Assembly (NCBI RefSeq): GCF_002973525.1
Contig: NZ_PVEN01000012.1
Span: 62,001 to 126,000 of the forward strand
Direction: 5' to 3'
Source: Paraburkholderia sp. BL21I4N1
GTDB lineage: Bacteria > Pseudomonadota > Gammaproteobacteria > Burkholderiales > Burkholderiaceae
Length of the DNA stretch: 64,000 nt
Both the position numbers and the translations under genes were made by a program. Below the pieces are notes generated by a model. The model was not told the origin of the DNA. It worked only from the letters and a program-made list of their open reading frames with translations, and made no database searches. This document shows, one piece after another, positions 25,971 through 35,023 of this stretch (position 1 is its first letter; the number at the start of each line of letters is the position of its first letter).

Positions 25971-27146
25971 TCAGGCGACTTCGGAACGCGCCGCCTGCGG
26001 CGCCAATACGAGCCGATTACCGCCGAGCGACTTCGCGTTGTACAACGCCGTGTCCGCAGCCGCCAGCAGATCGCCAAGCGTGGGCGCCTCTACTCCCAAC
26101 TGTGCTAGTCCGACACTAACGGTTGCTTCCATGGCCACGCCATCAATAAGGTGAGGAATCGCCTCAGCGAAACGTTTAGCGATGGTCTCACCGACGTCTT
26201 TGGCGCCAAGAGCACCCTGGTTGGGAAGCAAGGCAGCGAACTCTTCACCGCCGATGCGCGCGAGAATCGCATCCGGACCCGCCACGCGCCGGGCTATGGC
26301 GCCAAATGCCTTGAGTACCTCGTCGCCCGTCTTGTGGCCGTATCGGTCATTGATTGTCTTGAAGAGATCGAGATCGAATGCGAGGAGGGAAATCGGGCGG
26401 CGTGATGCTTCGTCGCGGATCACGCGCGTCCCCTCTTCAAAAAACCATCTGCGATTGCCCAGACGGGTCAGGTAATCGGTCTGGGAGTCTCGCAGAAGCT
26501 CGCCGTGGGTTTCCTCGCGAACGAGCCTTAGCAGAGTCATCGGAAGAACAACCGAGTACAGTACGCCTTCGTACATCGTCACGCTGCTCGCGATCGACAC
26601 GACGTCCCGCCCGTACCTCGCCGCCAGTAGAGGCAGGATGCACGCTCTGGCAGCGTACAAAAGTGCATGAATGCCCGTAACCCACACCGCGATATGGCGC
26701 GAAGGTAGCGATTTCATGCCATCGGATTTCCACAGTTCGACCGAGGTCGCGCCGCTGGCCAGCGCGATCGGAATGGCGCTCGCGTAATACCACACCGAAT
26801 CTTCCCAGCGCGCGCCCGCTACGGCCCATGTGAGCGCCAGCACAATGAGCATCGCTACGGACCGGCCACGGTATTCCCCGCCGCTCAAGGATGCGACGCC
26901 TTGCAGCACCAATAGGTAGCCAGTCACGATAACGAGGTTGCTCAAGGCGGAGCCCGTCGCACCGGGCAGCTCGTGACGAAACGTTACCGCCGCACATCCA
27001 ATGGCAAGCGTTGCGTAGCCCGCTGCCAGAATTTTCAATTCCTTGCTGCGCCTGGGATGTGCGCGATGTTCCCAAAGCGTCATCCCGGAACTGGCTAAAA
27101 GCGTCCCGACAATGAGGAAATAAATGGTGAGAAGATCGACGTGCAT
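25971..27146 (-). CDS. Membrane-bound diguanylate cyclase (GGDEF)
   Basis: 391 residues from the ATG at 27146; an upstream extension has no hydrophobic segment. Residues 1 to about 200 form six to seven hydrophobic segments, an input domain in the inner membrane. The C-terminal GGDEF domain starts at TDYLTRLGNRRWFFEEG (near 235) and has the active-site loop ILARIGGEEFAALLP. It makes cyclic di-GMP from two GTP. The expected RxxD product-inhibition site five residues before GGEEF is not present (the bases there encode GPDA), so feedback inhibition is probably absent. It stands alone, with no phosphodiesterase neighbour. Ligand unknown. Confidence 0.85.
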   Translation of the reverse strand: MHVDLLTIYFLIVGTLLASSGMTLWEHRAHPRRSKELKILAAGYATLAIGCAAVTFRHELPGATGSALSNLVIVTGYLLVLQGVASLSGGEYRGRSVAMLIVLALTWAVAGARWEDSVWYYASAIPIALASGATSVELWKSDGMKSLPSRHIAVWVTGIHALLYAARACILPLLAARYGRDVVSIASSVTMYEGVLYSVVLPMTLLRLVREETHGELLRDSQTDYLTRLGNRRWFFEEGTRVIRDEASRRPISLLAFDLDLFKTINDRYGHKTGDEVLKAFGAIARRVAGPDAILARIGGEEFAALLPNQGALGAKDVGETIAKRFAEAIPHLIDGVAMEATVSVGLAQLGVEAPTLGDLLAAADTALYNAKSLGGNRLVLAPQAARSEVA

Positions 27147-27343
27147 CGCTGAGGGCAAGAATCCAGCGCCGGTGCGTTGCGGCGGCAATTCCAGGCAAAA
27201 GTTTCGATAGCGGAATGATAGGCGAGTTATCGTCACGGGTCGTGACGGACAGAAAAGGCCATACCGCGACGCAGTTCATTTAACGGCGGAAATGGACCAA
27301 ACTTTAGAGCCGTCAAATCGGCAACGAGTCGATCAGGCTGCCA

Positions 27344-28078
27344 TCAAACCAGCACGCCACCGCCGTCCACCGCAACGGTCTGTCCGGTGATATACCGGTT
27401 GGTCATCAGGTAAAGATAAGCGTGCGCAAGATCGTCGGCCCCTGCGACATACCCCACCGGCAAAGCCTCCCCACTCGCGGCGAAAAGCGCCTCACGGTCG
27501 GCGTCGGGCAAATTGGCCCACAGCGGCGTACGTACCAACCCCGGGCTCACCAGGTTGACGCGCACCGGCGCCAATTCCACCGCCAGCGCCCGCGCGAGGC
27601 CTTCCATGGCGCTACAGGCACCGGCAAGCGCTACCCAGCCCCGCTGCGGCCGCAGGCTGGCGACACCGCTCGTCAGCACGACGGAGCCGCCGGGACGTAG
27701 ATACGGCGCTCCATGTTTTACGGCGGCAATGGCACCGAAGACACGCACATCGAACACCTGACGGACCGTGTCGAGATCCATCCCGGCGAGCGCTCCGGTT
27801 TGCAGCGAATCGCCCGCACTGTAAACCAGATGATCGAACGGCCCGATCTGTTCGAACAAGCCGCGCACGGCCGACTGTTCCTTCAAATCGACCGTGTAGC
27901 CAGTGGTCCGCTCGCCGAGCCCGTTCACGGCGTCGGCAACCCTCTCAGCGTTCGATGAAACCACGATCACAGAGGCGCCAACGGCCAACGCGGCTCGGGC
28001 CGTGGCGAGGCCTATGCCCGATGTACCGCCCAACAGGACGATACGTTGATCCCGAAGCTTCATGTCTGCAGCGGTCAT
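27344..28078 (-). CDS. SDR-fold oxidoreductase lacking the usual Tyr-Lys catalytic pair
   Basis: 244 residues from the ATG at 28078 (GAGGA before it). The NAD(P) motif LGGTSGIGLATA and the later NLVSPGLVRTPLW and GQTVAVDGGG blocks mark a classical SDR. The active-site region, however, reads VALAGACSAMEGLARALAVE where YxxxK should be, so the catalytic tyrosine and lysine appear replaced (by Leu and Cys in my alignment). The enzyme may use another mechanism or have a binding role. Divergent from a LysR gene, which probably regulates it. Confidence 0.75.
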   Translation of the reverse strand: MTAADMKLRDQRIVLLGGTSGIGLATARAALAVGASVIVVSSNAERVADAVNGLGERTTGYTVDLKEQSAVRGLFEQIGPFDHLVYSAGDSLQTGALAGMDLDTVRQVFDVRVFGAIAAVKHGAPYLRPGGSVVLTSGVASLRPQRGWVALAGACSAMEGLARALAVELAPVRVNLVSPGLVRTPLWANLPDADREALFAASGEALPVGYVAGADDLAHAYLYLMTNRYITGQTVAVDGGGVLV

Positions 28079-28140
28079 GGTGGAAAGTCCTCGCAAGATG
28101 GTGTGAGTGCAGCAAGGACCCCAGTATTATTCTTTAACTA

Positions 28141-28154
28141 GGGTTGATAAACCC
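28141..28154. promoter_or_regulatory. Inverted repeat in the SDR/LysR divergent gap
   Basis: GGGTTGATAAACCC: 5-bp arms GGGTT and AACCC around GATA, 36 bp before the LysR start. Extended symmetry is imperfect. A plausible LysR site for both divergent genes. Confidence 0.4.
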
Positions 28155-28190
28155 AACATTCCTTCGAGCACTTCTTAACAGGACTTGCGA

Positions 28191-29132
28191 ATGGATCGAT
28201 TCAGCAGCATGACCGTCTTCGCGCGCGTGGTCGAATACGGCAGCTTCACCGCGGCGGCCGAGGGCAGCGGCATGACGCCGACCATGGTCGGCAACCACAT
28301 TCGCGAACTGGAGCGGCGCCTCAAAGGCCGCTTGCTGAACCGCACCACGCGACGTCAGAGTCTGACGGAACTCGGCAAGCGTTATCACGCGCGGTGCCTC
28401 GAAATCCTCGCGCTGGTGGACTCCGCCGAACTGGACGCACGCGAGATGCAGAGCAAACCGCGTGGCCGGCTGCGAGTGAGCTGTCCGGTTATCTATGGCA
28501 CGCGTGTGCTCGTTCCGGCACTGGCCGGTTATCTCGACCGCTATCCCGAAGTGCAGGTCGAATTGTCATTGAACGACCGTTTTGTCGACCTCGCGGAAGA
28601 CGGCTTCGACGCCGCCATTCGCGCGGGCGTGCTGCCGGACTCGGGCTTGATCGCACGGCCGCTGGCCTGCTCGCCGCGCATCGCCTGCGCGTCACCGAGC
28701 TATCTGGCGCGCCATGGGCATCCGCAGATACCGGCGGATCTCGCCCAGCACAACTGTCTGGCTTTTATGGTCGCGACCGGTCCCGAACGCGAGTGGTGCT
28801 TTCCACGTCCCGACGGCAAGGGCATCGAGCACATTCCGGTGCGAGGCCGCCTCGACGTCAATGGAGGCCTCGCACTTCGCGAGGCCGCGCTCGCGGGATT
28901 GGGGATCATTTTCCAACCTCAGGTGATGCTGCAAGAAGATCTGGACGCGGGCCGGCTAGTTCGTCTGTTTCCCGACTGGCCGGCGCAAACCTGGCCCATC
29001 CATCTGGTCCATCTGCCCGACGCGCACCTGCCACCGAAGCTGGTGACGTTCATCGCCTTTCTCCAGGAAACGTTGGGACAACGCAGCGAAGCTCGGCCCC
29101 GATCTTCCCGGCGCCGCGCCATGTCTTCGTAG
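28191..29132 (+). CDS. LysR-family transcriptional regulator
   Basis: 313 residues from the ATG at 28191, preceded by AGGA; a TTG two codons earlier is less likely. N-terminal winged helix: MTVFARVVEYGSFTAAAE and PTMVGNHIRELERRLKGRLL (about residues 8-60), followed by the effector domain with GRLRVSCPVIYGTRVLVPAL. This is the single-gene-regulating CrgA/AaeR-like branch. It is divergent from the atypical SDR gene and likely controls it. Confidence 0.85.
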   Translation: MDRFSSMTVFARVVEYGSFTAAAEGSGMTPTMVGNHIRELERRLKGRLLNRTTRRQSLTELGKRYHARCLEILALVDSAELDAREMQSKPRGRLRVSCPVIYGTRVLVPALAGYLDRYPEVQVELSLNDRFVDLAEDGFDAAIRAGVLPDSGLIARPLACSPRIACASPSYLARHGHPQIPADLAQHNCLAFMVATGPEREWCFPRPDGKGIEHIPVRGRLDVNGGLALREAALAGLGIIFQPQVMLQEDLDAGRLVRLFPDWPAQTWPIHLVHLPDAHLPPKLVTFIAFLQETLGQRSEARPRSSRRRAMSS

Positions 29133-29198
29133 GTGTTAGCCGATGCCGCCGTCCTAACGTGCATGATGCCGTTTTCCGAAGCCACGCCAGGGAGCCTC

Positions 29199-29435
29199 AT
29201 GACCCATTCCGCCTCGCCCCCCTTCCCGCCCCGTCGTACGCCGCGTCGCGTTTCTCGGCCACGGCGTGATGGGTTAACCAATGGCCGGCCATCTCGCGAG
29301 ATCCGGCCTCGACGTGACCGTCTGCAACCGCACCGCAGCGAAAGGGGAATCGGCAAGAGCGCGCTGGGCGGCAGCCGTTTCGACACGTCGAGTTTGATCT
29401 GGCGTTGGCGGGCGCTTAAACAGGCAGTCGAATAA
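29199..29435 (+). pseudogene. Remnant of a 3-hydroxyisobutyrate-dehydrogenase-family gene
   Basis: An ATG with GGGAG upstream opens a frame that, after a shift in a C-rich tract near 29220-29236, reads RRVAFLGHGVMG, a stop codon where the family has tyrosine (GYPMAGHL), then PMAGHLARSGLDVTVCNRTAA. That is the NAD-binding start of the beta-hydroxyacid dehydrogenase family. The next recognisable piece, FDTSSLIWRW ending at 29435, resembles the family's C-terminus, so about 200 codons are missing. Frameshift, nonsense codon and large deletion make it non-functional. Confidence 0.75.
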
Positions 29436-29444
29436 TCGCGCCTC

Positions 29445-30827
29445 TCACTTCCACCACCGCAACGGCCGGCGCAAGTGATGGCGCTCTAACCGCACCGCCG
29501 GCCCCGCGTGCAAGAACGCCGGCAGGCCGTCAAGCGGCACACCGGTTGCGCGTTCGCGCTCCTCGTCGGCCTCGACGGTCTTGCTGGTGTCGATGAACAG
29601 CGCGGCCAGCACACCCACCGCGAGCAGCCCCGCCGAGATCGTGAACGGCACGTTGTAGCTGCCGGTCTTCTCGATCAGATAGCCGAACACCACCGGCGAG
29701 ATCATGCCTGCCACGCCGAAGCCAGTGTTCATCATGCCGCCGGCCGTGCCCGCGTATTTACCGGCGATATCGAGCGGCAAGGTCCACAGCACCGGGTTGG
29801 TGATTTCGAGGAAGAAGAACGACGCCGACAGAAACCACACGGCGGTCAGCGGATTCGTGGCGGACACCATCGGCACCAGAAACACCAGCGATCCGCCCAT
29901 GCCGACCACCAGCACCGCGCAGCGCGCGAAGCGCAGGCGTCCGGTGATCTTGAAGAGCTTGTCCGACACCACACCGCCGAGCGTATCGCCGATCACGCCC
30001 GCCAGCAGCGGTAATGCGGTGAACAGTGCCAGTTGCTTGAGATCGAAGCCACGCGATTCGCGCAGGTACGACGGCAGCCAGGTCAGATACACCCACAACA
30101 ACCAGCCGTAGCAGAAGTCGACGAAGGTCACGAGCCACATGCGCCGGATCAGTTTGCGCCACGGCGTCGCCGCGTGTTTCGCGCGATCGCAATCGCCGGC
30201 GCGGTAGCCGATTTCCGTGGTTTCCTCGGGCGTGATGCGGCGGTTCTGCTCCGGCGAGTTCGTGAACACGAACAGGTAGAGCACCGTCCACGCCAGACTG
30301 GCGATACCGAGCAGAATGAACGCGTCGCGCCAGCCGCCGGTCGCCACCACCGCGAGCACGAGCGGCGGCGTCACGGCGCCGCCCAGACGCGCGAAACTGT
30401 GCGTGATGCCTTGCGCGAAGCCGCGCTCGGCAACCGGCATCCAATAGGTGAAGGCGCGGGTCGCGGTCGGAAACGCACCGCCTTCACCGACGCCGAGCGC
30501 GAAGCGCATCAGCACCAGCATGGTCACGCTGCCCGCGAAACCGGTGGCGAGCGTCGCCACGCCCCAGATCAGCGACAGCACGGTCAGCACGAGTTTCGGC
30601 CCGAACTTGTCGGCCAGCCAGCCGCCGACGATCTGCATTGCCGCGTACGGATACGCGAAGGCCGAGAACACGAGGCCGAGCTGAACCGTGGTGAGGCCCA
30701 TCTCATGACGGATCAACGGGCCGGCTACGGCAATATTCACACGATCAATGTAAGAGATGAAGTACATCAGACACATGACCGCCAGGATGATATGGCGTGT
30801 TTTGATACGCCGGATGCGCGTTTCCAT
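29445..30827 (-). CDS. sauU: MFS anion:cation symporter family transporter, probable sulfoacetate permease
   Basis: 460 residues from the ATG at 30827 (GGAGACAGC before it). Twelve hydrophobic segments; the ACS-family opening reads MCLMYFISYIDRVNIAVA, followed by FSAFAYPYAAMQIVGGWLAD, and the conserved GVGEGGAFPTATRAF loop. The family imports organic anions with protons. It follows the acyl-CoA ligase and acylating dehydrogenase genes on the same strand in the order described for sauSTU of Cupriavidus necator, so it is assigned as the sulfoacetate uptake carrier. Substrate is inferred from that context. Confidence 0.75.
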   Translation of the reverse strand: METRIRRIKTRHIILAVMCLMYFISYIDRVNIAVAGPLIRHEMGLTTVQLGLVFSAFAYPYAAMQIVGGWLADKFGPKLVLTVLSLIWGVATLATGFAGSVTMLVLMRFALGVGEGGAFPTATRAFTYWMPVAERGFAQGITHSFARLGGAVTPPLVLAVVATGGWRDAFILLGIASLAWTVLYLFVFTNSPEQNRRITPEETTEIGYRAGDCDRAKHAATPWRKLIRRMWLVTFVDFCYGWLLWVYLTWLPSYLRESRGFDLKQLALFTALPLLAGVIGDTLGGVVSDKLFKITGRLRFARCAVLVVGMGGSLVFLVPMVSATNPLTAVWFLSASFFFLEITNPVLWTLPLDIAGKYAGTAGGMMNTGFGVAGMISPVVFGYLIEKTGSYNVPFTISAGLLAVGVLAALFIDTSKTVEADEERERATGVPLDGLPAFLHAGPAVRLERHHLRRPLRWWK

Positions 30828-30913
30828 GCTGTCTCCATGCAACGTAGTTGCTGTCTTTTGTGTGTCGAGAGCGGCTTTTTGTCAGCCGCCGTTCGATGCT
30901 GCCGTTTCCAACG

Positions 30914-32596
30914 TCACGTGGGCACCAGCTTCAGCCGCTGCACCTTGCCCGAGGGTCCACGCGGCAATTCATCGACGAAACGGAATTCCTTCGGCGTCTT
31001 GTAGCGGCCCAGTTCGCGCAGGCAGTGCTCGCGGAGTTCGGCCGGGTCGGGCGCGGCGCGTCCGTCGTTTAAACGCGGCACCACGAAGGCGACGATGTCC
31101 TGCCCGTACGCCGGATCGGGAACGCCGACTGCGGCGGCATCCAGCACGCCCGGGTGGCGCAGCAAGGCTTCGTCGATCTCGCGCGGCGCGATGTTTTCGC
31201 CGCCCTTGATAATCAATTCCTTCGCCCGGCCGTTGATGTAGAAGTAGCCGTCCGCGTCGCGATAGCCGAGGTCGCCGGTGCGCAGCCAGCCATCGGCGGT
31301 GAACGCGGCGGCGGTTTCCTCGGGGCGTTTGTAGTAGCCGCCCATCACCTGTTCGCCGCGCAGAATCAACTCGCCGCATTCGTCGGCGGCGCAGTCGCGC
31401 CCTTCACGATCGATCACGCGCGCTTCGCCCCCGGAAGGCAGACCGATGCTGCCGACCCGCCGCCGCTCCATCTCGTACGGGTTGCTGAACACCGGCGCGG
31501 CGGTTTCGGTCATGCCCATCGTTTCGATCACGCCGATGCCGAAGCGTGCCTCGAACGCGCGATGATGGTCGGCCGGCAACGCCGCCGAGGCGCTGCGGCA
31601 AAACTTCAGCGCGGCCAGATCGTAGGTGCAGGCTTCGTCGGCATTGAGCAGATAGGCGACGATGGTCGGCACCACGTTGATCCACGTGCAGGCATGCAAC
31701 GCGACGTCGCGCCAGAACGTGCGCGCGGAAAAGCGCGGCGTCATGACGGCCGACCCGCCATGAAACAGCGGCGCGAGCAGCGTCACCACCAGACCGTTGA
31801 TGTGATAAAGCGGCAGGGAGGCGAGCACGCGATCGTCGGCATTCAGTCGATGTTCGGCGGTGATGTTGCGTGCGTTCGCAACCAGATTGCGGTGGCTCAG
31901 CAGCACGCCTTTCGGTGTGCCGGTGGTGCCCGACGTGTACATGAGCAACGCGACGTCGCCGGGAGCGGGGTCGCTTAAAGGGTCGGCGCGTTCTTCAGTG
32001 GCGAGCTGAGGGACGCCGCGCGGGGCAAGCGGCGTTGAAGCGGAACCCGACACCGGCCTGCCCGCCCCGTGTGCCCCGCTTTCCGCCAACGCAGGCTCAC
32101 ACCGCATCAGCAACGGCGGCGTCGGATCGTCCGGTTCCGTTTCGATCAACGCGATCTCGCGCGTCAGCCCTTCGGCTCGCAGACCGGCGAGCGCTGTTTC
32201 GATCGTGGCGTACGTGTCGCGCGCGGCAAAAATCATCCGCGTATCGGAATGGCCGACGATATAGCGCACCTGCGACGGCTGACACAGCAGATTCAGCGGA
32301 TTCGCCACCAGCCCGCTATACATCGCGGCGAGCAACAGCCGCGCGGTCTGGATGCCGTTGCCCATGAACACCGAAATCACGTCGCCCGGCCGCAACCCGG
32401 CGTCCCTGAAACGCGTCTCCAGCACGCGGCAATCGTCGCGCAATGCGCCGAACGTCAGCACGGTCGCGCGACGCTCGGGGGCCACCGTTTCATCGTCGTC
32501 GAGGGCGGCCAGCAGAAAAGGCTGGTCGGGATATTGCACGGCACGCTCGTCGATCAGTGCGCGGAGCGTGGCGGGAGGGCTCATCGGCGTGCTCAT
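30914..32596 (-). CDS. sauT: AMP-forming acyl-CoA ligase, probable sulfoacetate-CoA ligase
   Basis: 560 residues from the ATG at 32596, which overlaps the stop of the dehydrogenase gene by 4 bp; the frame runs much further upstream, but that part is antisense-like and is rejected. ANL-superfamily motifs: ALLMYTSGTTGTPKGVLLSH (A3), PLYHINGL (A4 region), GMTETAAPVF (A5), DGWLRTGDLGYRD (A7), KELIIKGGENIAPREI (A8) and PSGKVQRLKL with the catalytic lysine near the end. Activates a carboxylate with ATP and CoA. Coupling to an acylating aldehyde dehydrogenase, an ACS transporter and, 12 kb on, xsc argues for sulfoacetate to sulfoacetyl-CoA. Confidence 0.75.
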   Translation of the reverse strand: MSTPMSPPATLRALIDERAVQYPDQPFLLAALDDDETVAPERRATVLTFGALRDDCRVLETRFRDAGLRPGDVISVFMGNGIQTARLLLAAMYSGLVANPLNLLCQPSQVRYIVGHSDTRMIFAARDTYATIETALAGLRAEGLTREIALIETEPDDPTPPLLMRCEPALAESGAHGAGRPVSGSASTPLAPRGVPQLATEERADPLSDPAPGDVALLMYTSGTTGTPKGVLLSHRNLVANARNITAEHRLNADDRVLASLPLYHINGLVVTLLAPLFHGGSAVMTPRFSARTFWRDVALHACTWINVVPTIVAYLLNADEACTYDLAALKFCRSASAALPADHHRAFEARFGIGVIETMGMTETAAPVFSNPYEMERRRVGSIGLPSGGEARVIDREGRDCAADECGELILRGEQVMGGYYKRPEETAAAFTADGWLRTGDLGYRDADGYFYINGRAKELIIKGGENIAPREIDEALLRHPGVLDAAAVGVPDPAYGQDIVAFVVPRLNDGRAAPDPAELREHCLRELGRYKTPKEFRFVDELPRGPSGKVQRLKLVPT

Positions 32597-34038
32597 CGAC
32601 CGAACCTCGCAAAGAAGTCGCCGAGCAGGTCGTCCGGGTCCGGCACGCGCTCCTCGATCGGGTACGCGACTCGCGTCGTGTTCAGGTAGTGGCGGAAACC
32701 CAGGTTGCCCGAGAAGTTGTTGCGGCCCCACGTACCGCAGCCCATCGACAGTGAAAACGGCAAGCCGTTGTCGAAGTTGCCGCCGGTAGCGAGGCAATGC
32801 GCCTGATTCACGATCACGCGCGCCACCGGCAAGCTGACGCCGAGTTGCACCGCTTGCGCGGCATCGCTCGAATGCAGGCCGATCGAATGGCCGGCGCCCA
32901 TGTAGGCGTAGATGTCGCGCACAACGTCGGCGGCGGCGGCGAAATTCGCCGCGCGATAAACGGTCAGCACCGGCGCGAGTTTCTCGCCGGAGAACGGATA
33001 GTCGCTGCCGGCCCCGCTCTCCTCCACCATCAGAAACGCGGGATGTCGCTCGGCTATCTCGTCGAGACCGGCCACGCGCGCAATCACCTCGGCGGATTTC
33101 GCGGTGCAATGCTCGGAGAGCTTGCCGTTGACCCACATCGCCGCCTGCAGGCGGGTTTTCTGCGCGGCATCGAGCAGTACACCGCCACAGGCGGCCAGTT
33201 CCGCCAGCATCGGCTGATAAACGGCCGCTTCGATCACGACGCTATTTTCGGACGAGCAGCTCGTTGCGTTGTCGAAGGTCTTCGAGCGCAGAATTTTTTG
33301 CGCCGCATCACGCAGATTCGCGGACGCAGTGACGATCGAAGCGACATTGCCCGCACCCACGCCGAACGCGGGCGTGCCGCTCGCATACGCCATCCGCACA
33401 TTCGCCTGCGAACCGGTGGCGACGACCAGATCGCACTGCCGCATGAGCGCGGCGGTGGCGGCCTTGCTGATCGGCGCGGGCAGCATCTGCACGAGATCGG
33501 GGTCGAGCCCCGCCTTGACGAACTGCGCATGAATGAACTCGATCAGCAACGCGCAAGAGGAATAGCCCTTCGGCGACGGCGCAACGATTACCGCATTGCC
33601 GCATTTCAACGAATTGACGATCTTGTTGACCGGCGTCGCGGCCGGATTGGTCGACGGGGTGATCGCCGCTACCACGCCCACCGCGCGAGCGATCTCGACA
33701 ATCCCGCTGGCGTCGTCGCGCGCGATCACGCCAGTGGTTTTCTGGCCATGCAGATCGCGCAGCAAGCCCAGCGTCTTACGGTAGTTCTTGCGAAACTTGT
33801 CGTCGGCGTTGCCGAGGCCGGTGTCGCGCACCGACAGATCGGCGAGCCGGCGGTTGCGCTGCGGCTCCATGATCGCCCACGCGGCCGCGGCGGCCGCGGT
33901 ATCGAGCGCCTCTTGCCCCGCGTTTTCGAAAACACGCTGCGCCGCGCGCGCTTTCTCCACGAGTGCGGCAACCGCACGGTCGGCTGCGCCGTCCGTGCGT
34001 TCGCCCGCGACTTCGGCTCCTGTGGCCCTGACGTTCAT
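32593..34038 (-). CDS. sauS: CoA-acylating aldehyde dehydrogenase, probable sulfoacetaldehyde dehydrogenase
   Basis: 481 residues, EutE/AdhE-type acylating ALDH. VVAAITPSTNPAATPVNKI near residue 120 and SPKGYSSCALL mark the NAD(P) fold, and the catalytic cysteine lies in KTFDNATSCSSENSVV near residue 260. Lacks an alcohol-dehydrogenase domain. In the sulfoacetate route it reduces sulfoacetyl-CoA to sulfoacetaldehyde, the substrate of Xsc. It is the first gene of the minus-strand unit with sauT and sauU, and is divergent from an IclR gene with a palindrome in between. The alternative is a general acylating acetaldehyde dehydrogenase; the neighbours favour the sulfonate role. Confidence 0.75.
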   Translation of the reverse strand: MNVRATGAEVAGERTDGAADRAVAALVEKARAAQRVFENAGQEALDTAAAAAAWAIMEPQRNRRLADLSVRDTGLGNADDKFRKNYRKTLGLLRDLHGQKTTGVIARDDASGIVEIARAVGVVAAITPSTNPAATPVNKIVNSLKCGNAVIVAPSPKGYSSCALLIEFIHAQFVKAGLDPDLVQMLPAPISKAATAALMRQCDLVVATGSQANVRMAYASGTPAFGVGAGNVASIVTASANLRDAAQKILRSKTFDNATSCSSENSVVIEAAVYQPMLAELAACGGVLLDAAQKTRLQAAMWVNGKLSEHCTAKSAEVIARVAGLDEIAERHPAFLMVEESGAGSDYPFSGEKLAPVLTVYRAANFAAAADVVRDIYAYMGAGHSIGLHSSDAAQAVQLGVSLPVARVIVNQAHCLATGGNFDNGLPFSLSMGCGTWGRNNFSGNLGFRHYLNTTRVAYPIEERVPDPDDLLGDFFARFGR

Positions 34039-34150
34039 ATCGGTGTGCTCCGGATAGCGGTTTCGATTGCAGTGCTACTAATCTAGCCACCGACGCGCGG
34101 GCCGAAGTCCCGTTTTCCGCGCTAAGCGTCGCAGCGCATTCGCGCGCATC

Positions 34151-34176
34151 GGAAAGTGCGGAATTCGGTACTTTCC
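34151..34176. promoter_or_regulatory. 26-bp palindrome, probable IclR (SauR) operator
   Basis: Outer arms GGAAAGT (34151-34157) and ACTTTCC (34170-34176) around a central GAATTC (34161-34166); only the two 3-bp connectors break the symmetry. It sits midway between the divergent sauS-like and IclR starts, about 112 and 66 bp away. Confidence 0.7.
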
Positions 34177-34242
34177 ACAGTCCCGAAAACCAACCAATCC
34201 GATGCAGAATCAGACTTATCGCCACGTAGGCAAGGGAGCGGA

Positions 34243-35007
34243 ATGTCGACGTCGAATCAGTCGAATGCAGCGGCGGTGCGCGCGTTTCGTGTGCTCGAAA
34301 CGCTGGCCGAAGCAGGCAGCCCGTTGTCGATGACGGAGCTCGTCAACGCACTCGGTCTGCCCAAGCAGACCGTGCACCGCATCCTCGTGCAATTGATGGA
34401 CGCGTGGCTCGTTACACGCGGCGCGGGCGACCGTCTGTACGAGTGCTCGCCACGCGTGCGCATGCTGGCCGTGAACGTGCTGATGCACGCGGGACCGGCC
34501 GCGGCGCGGCACGTTTTGCTGGAACAGCTGGTGGCGAAGATCGGCGAGACCTGCAATCTGACCATGCTGTCCGGCAACGACGTGGTCTATGTGGACCGCG
34601 TCGAAACCGAATGGCCGCTGCGGATGCATTTGCAAGCCGGCTCGCACGTGCCGCTGCATTGTTCGGCGAGCGGCAAACTACTGCTGAGTTTTCTGCCGAA
34701 GGACCGCCGCGAACGGGTGATTGAAACGCTGCCGCTACGCGGCTATTCGGAGCGGACCATCACCGACCGCGACGCGTTGCGCAAAGAGTTGACGACTACC
34801 CGCCGGCGCCTGCTCGCCATCAACAATCAGGAGCATCTGCAGGGGCTGATCGCAATCGCCGTGCCGGTCATGCTGGACCGCAATCGCGCGTGCGCGGCGA
34901 TTGCGGTCCAGGCGCCGGTGGGCCGCGTCACGCTCGACGATCTGCTGGCCTTCGTGCCCGATCTGCGTTACGCGGCGGAAGAAACTGCGAAGACGTTTCG
35001 CGCGTAA
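34243..35007 (+). CDS. sauR: IclR-family regulator of the sulfoacetate cluster
   Basis: 254 residues from the ATG at 34243 (AAGGGAGCG before it); the upstream extension is non-homologous. N-terminal winged helix AVRAFRVLETLAEAGSPLSM with LGLPKQTVHRILVQL, then the IclR effector domain with GETCNLTMLSGNDVVYVDRV and HCSASGKLLLSFLP. Divergent from the sauSTU-like operon with a 26-bp palindrome between. Likely responds to sulfoacetate or a CoA derivative. The symbol follows position only. Confidence 0.7.
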   Translation: MSTSNQSNAAAVRAFRVLETLAEAGSPLSMTELVNALGLPKQTVHRILVQLMDAWLVTRGAGDRLYECSPRVRMLAVNVLMHAGPAAARHVLLEQLVAKIGETCNLTMLSGNDVVYVDRVETEWPLRMHLQAGSHVPLHCSASGKLLLSFLPKDRRERVIETLPLRGYSERTITDRDALRKELTTTRRRLLAINNQEHLQGLIAIAVPVMLDRNRACAAIAVQAPVGRVTLDDLLAFVPDLRYAAEETAKTFRA

Positions 35008-35023
35008 CGGAGGCCTCCGCCGC

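Noticed and set aside
32597..33136. Upstream extension of the acyl-CoA ligase to a much earlier start
   Set aside because: The extra 180 residues overlap the dehydrogenase gene in another frame and are Arg-rich nonsense; the ATG overlapping the sauS stop is supported.
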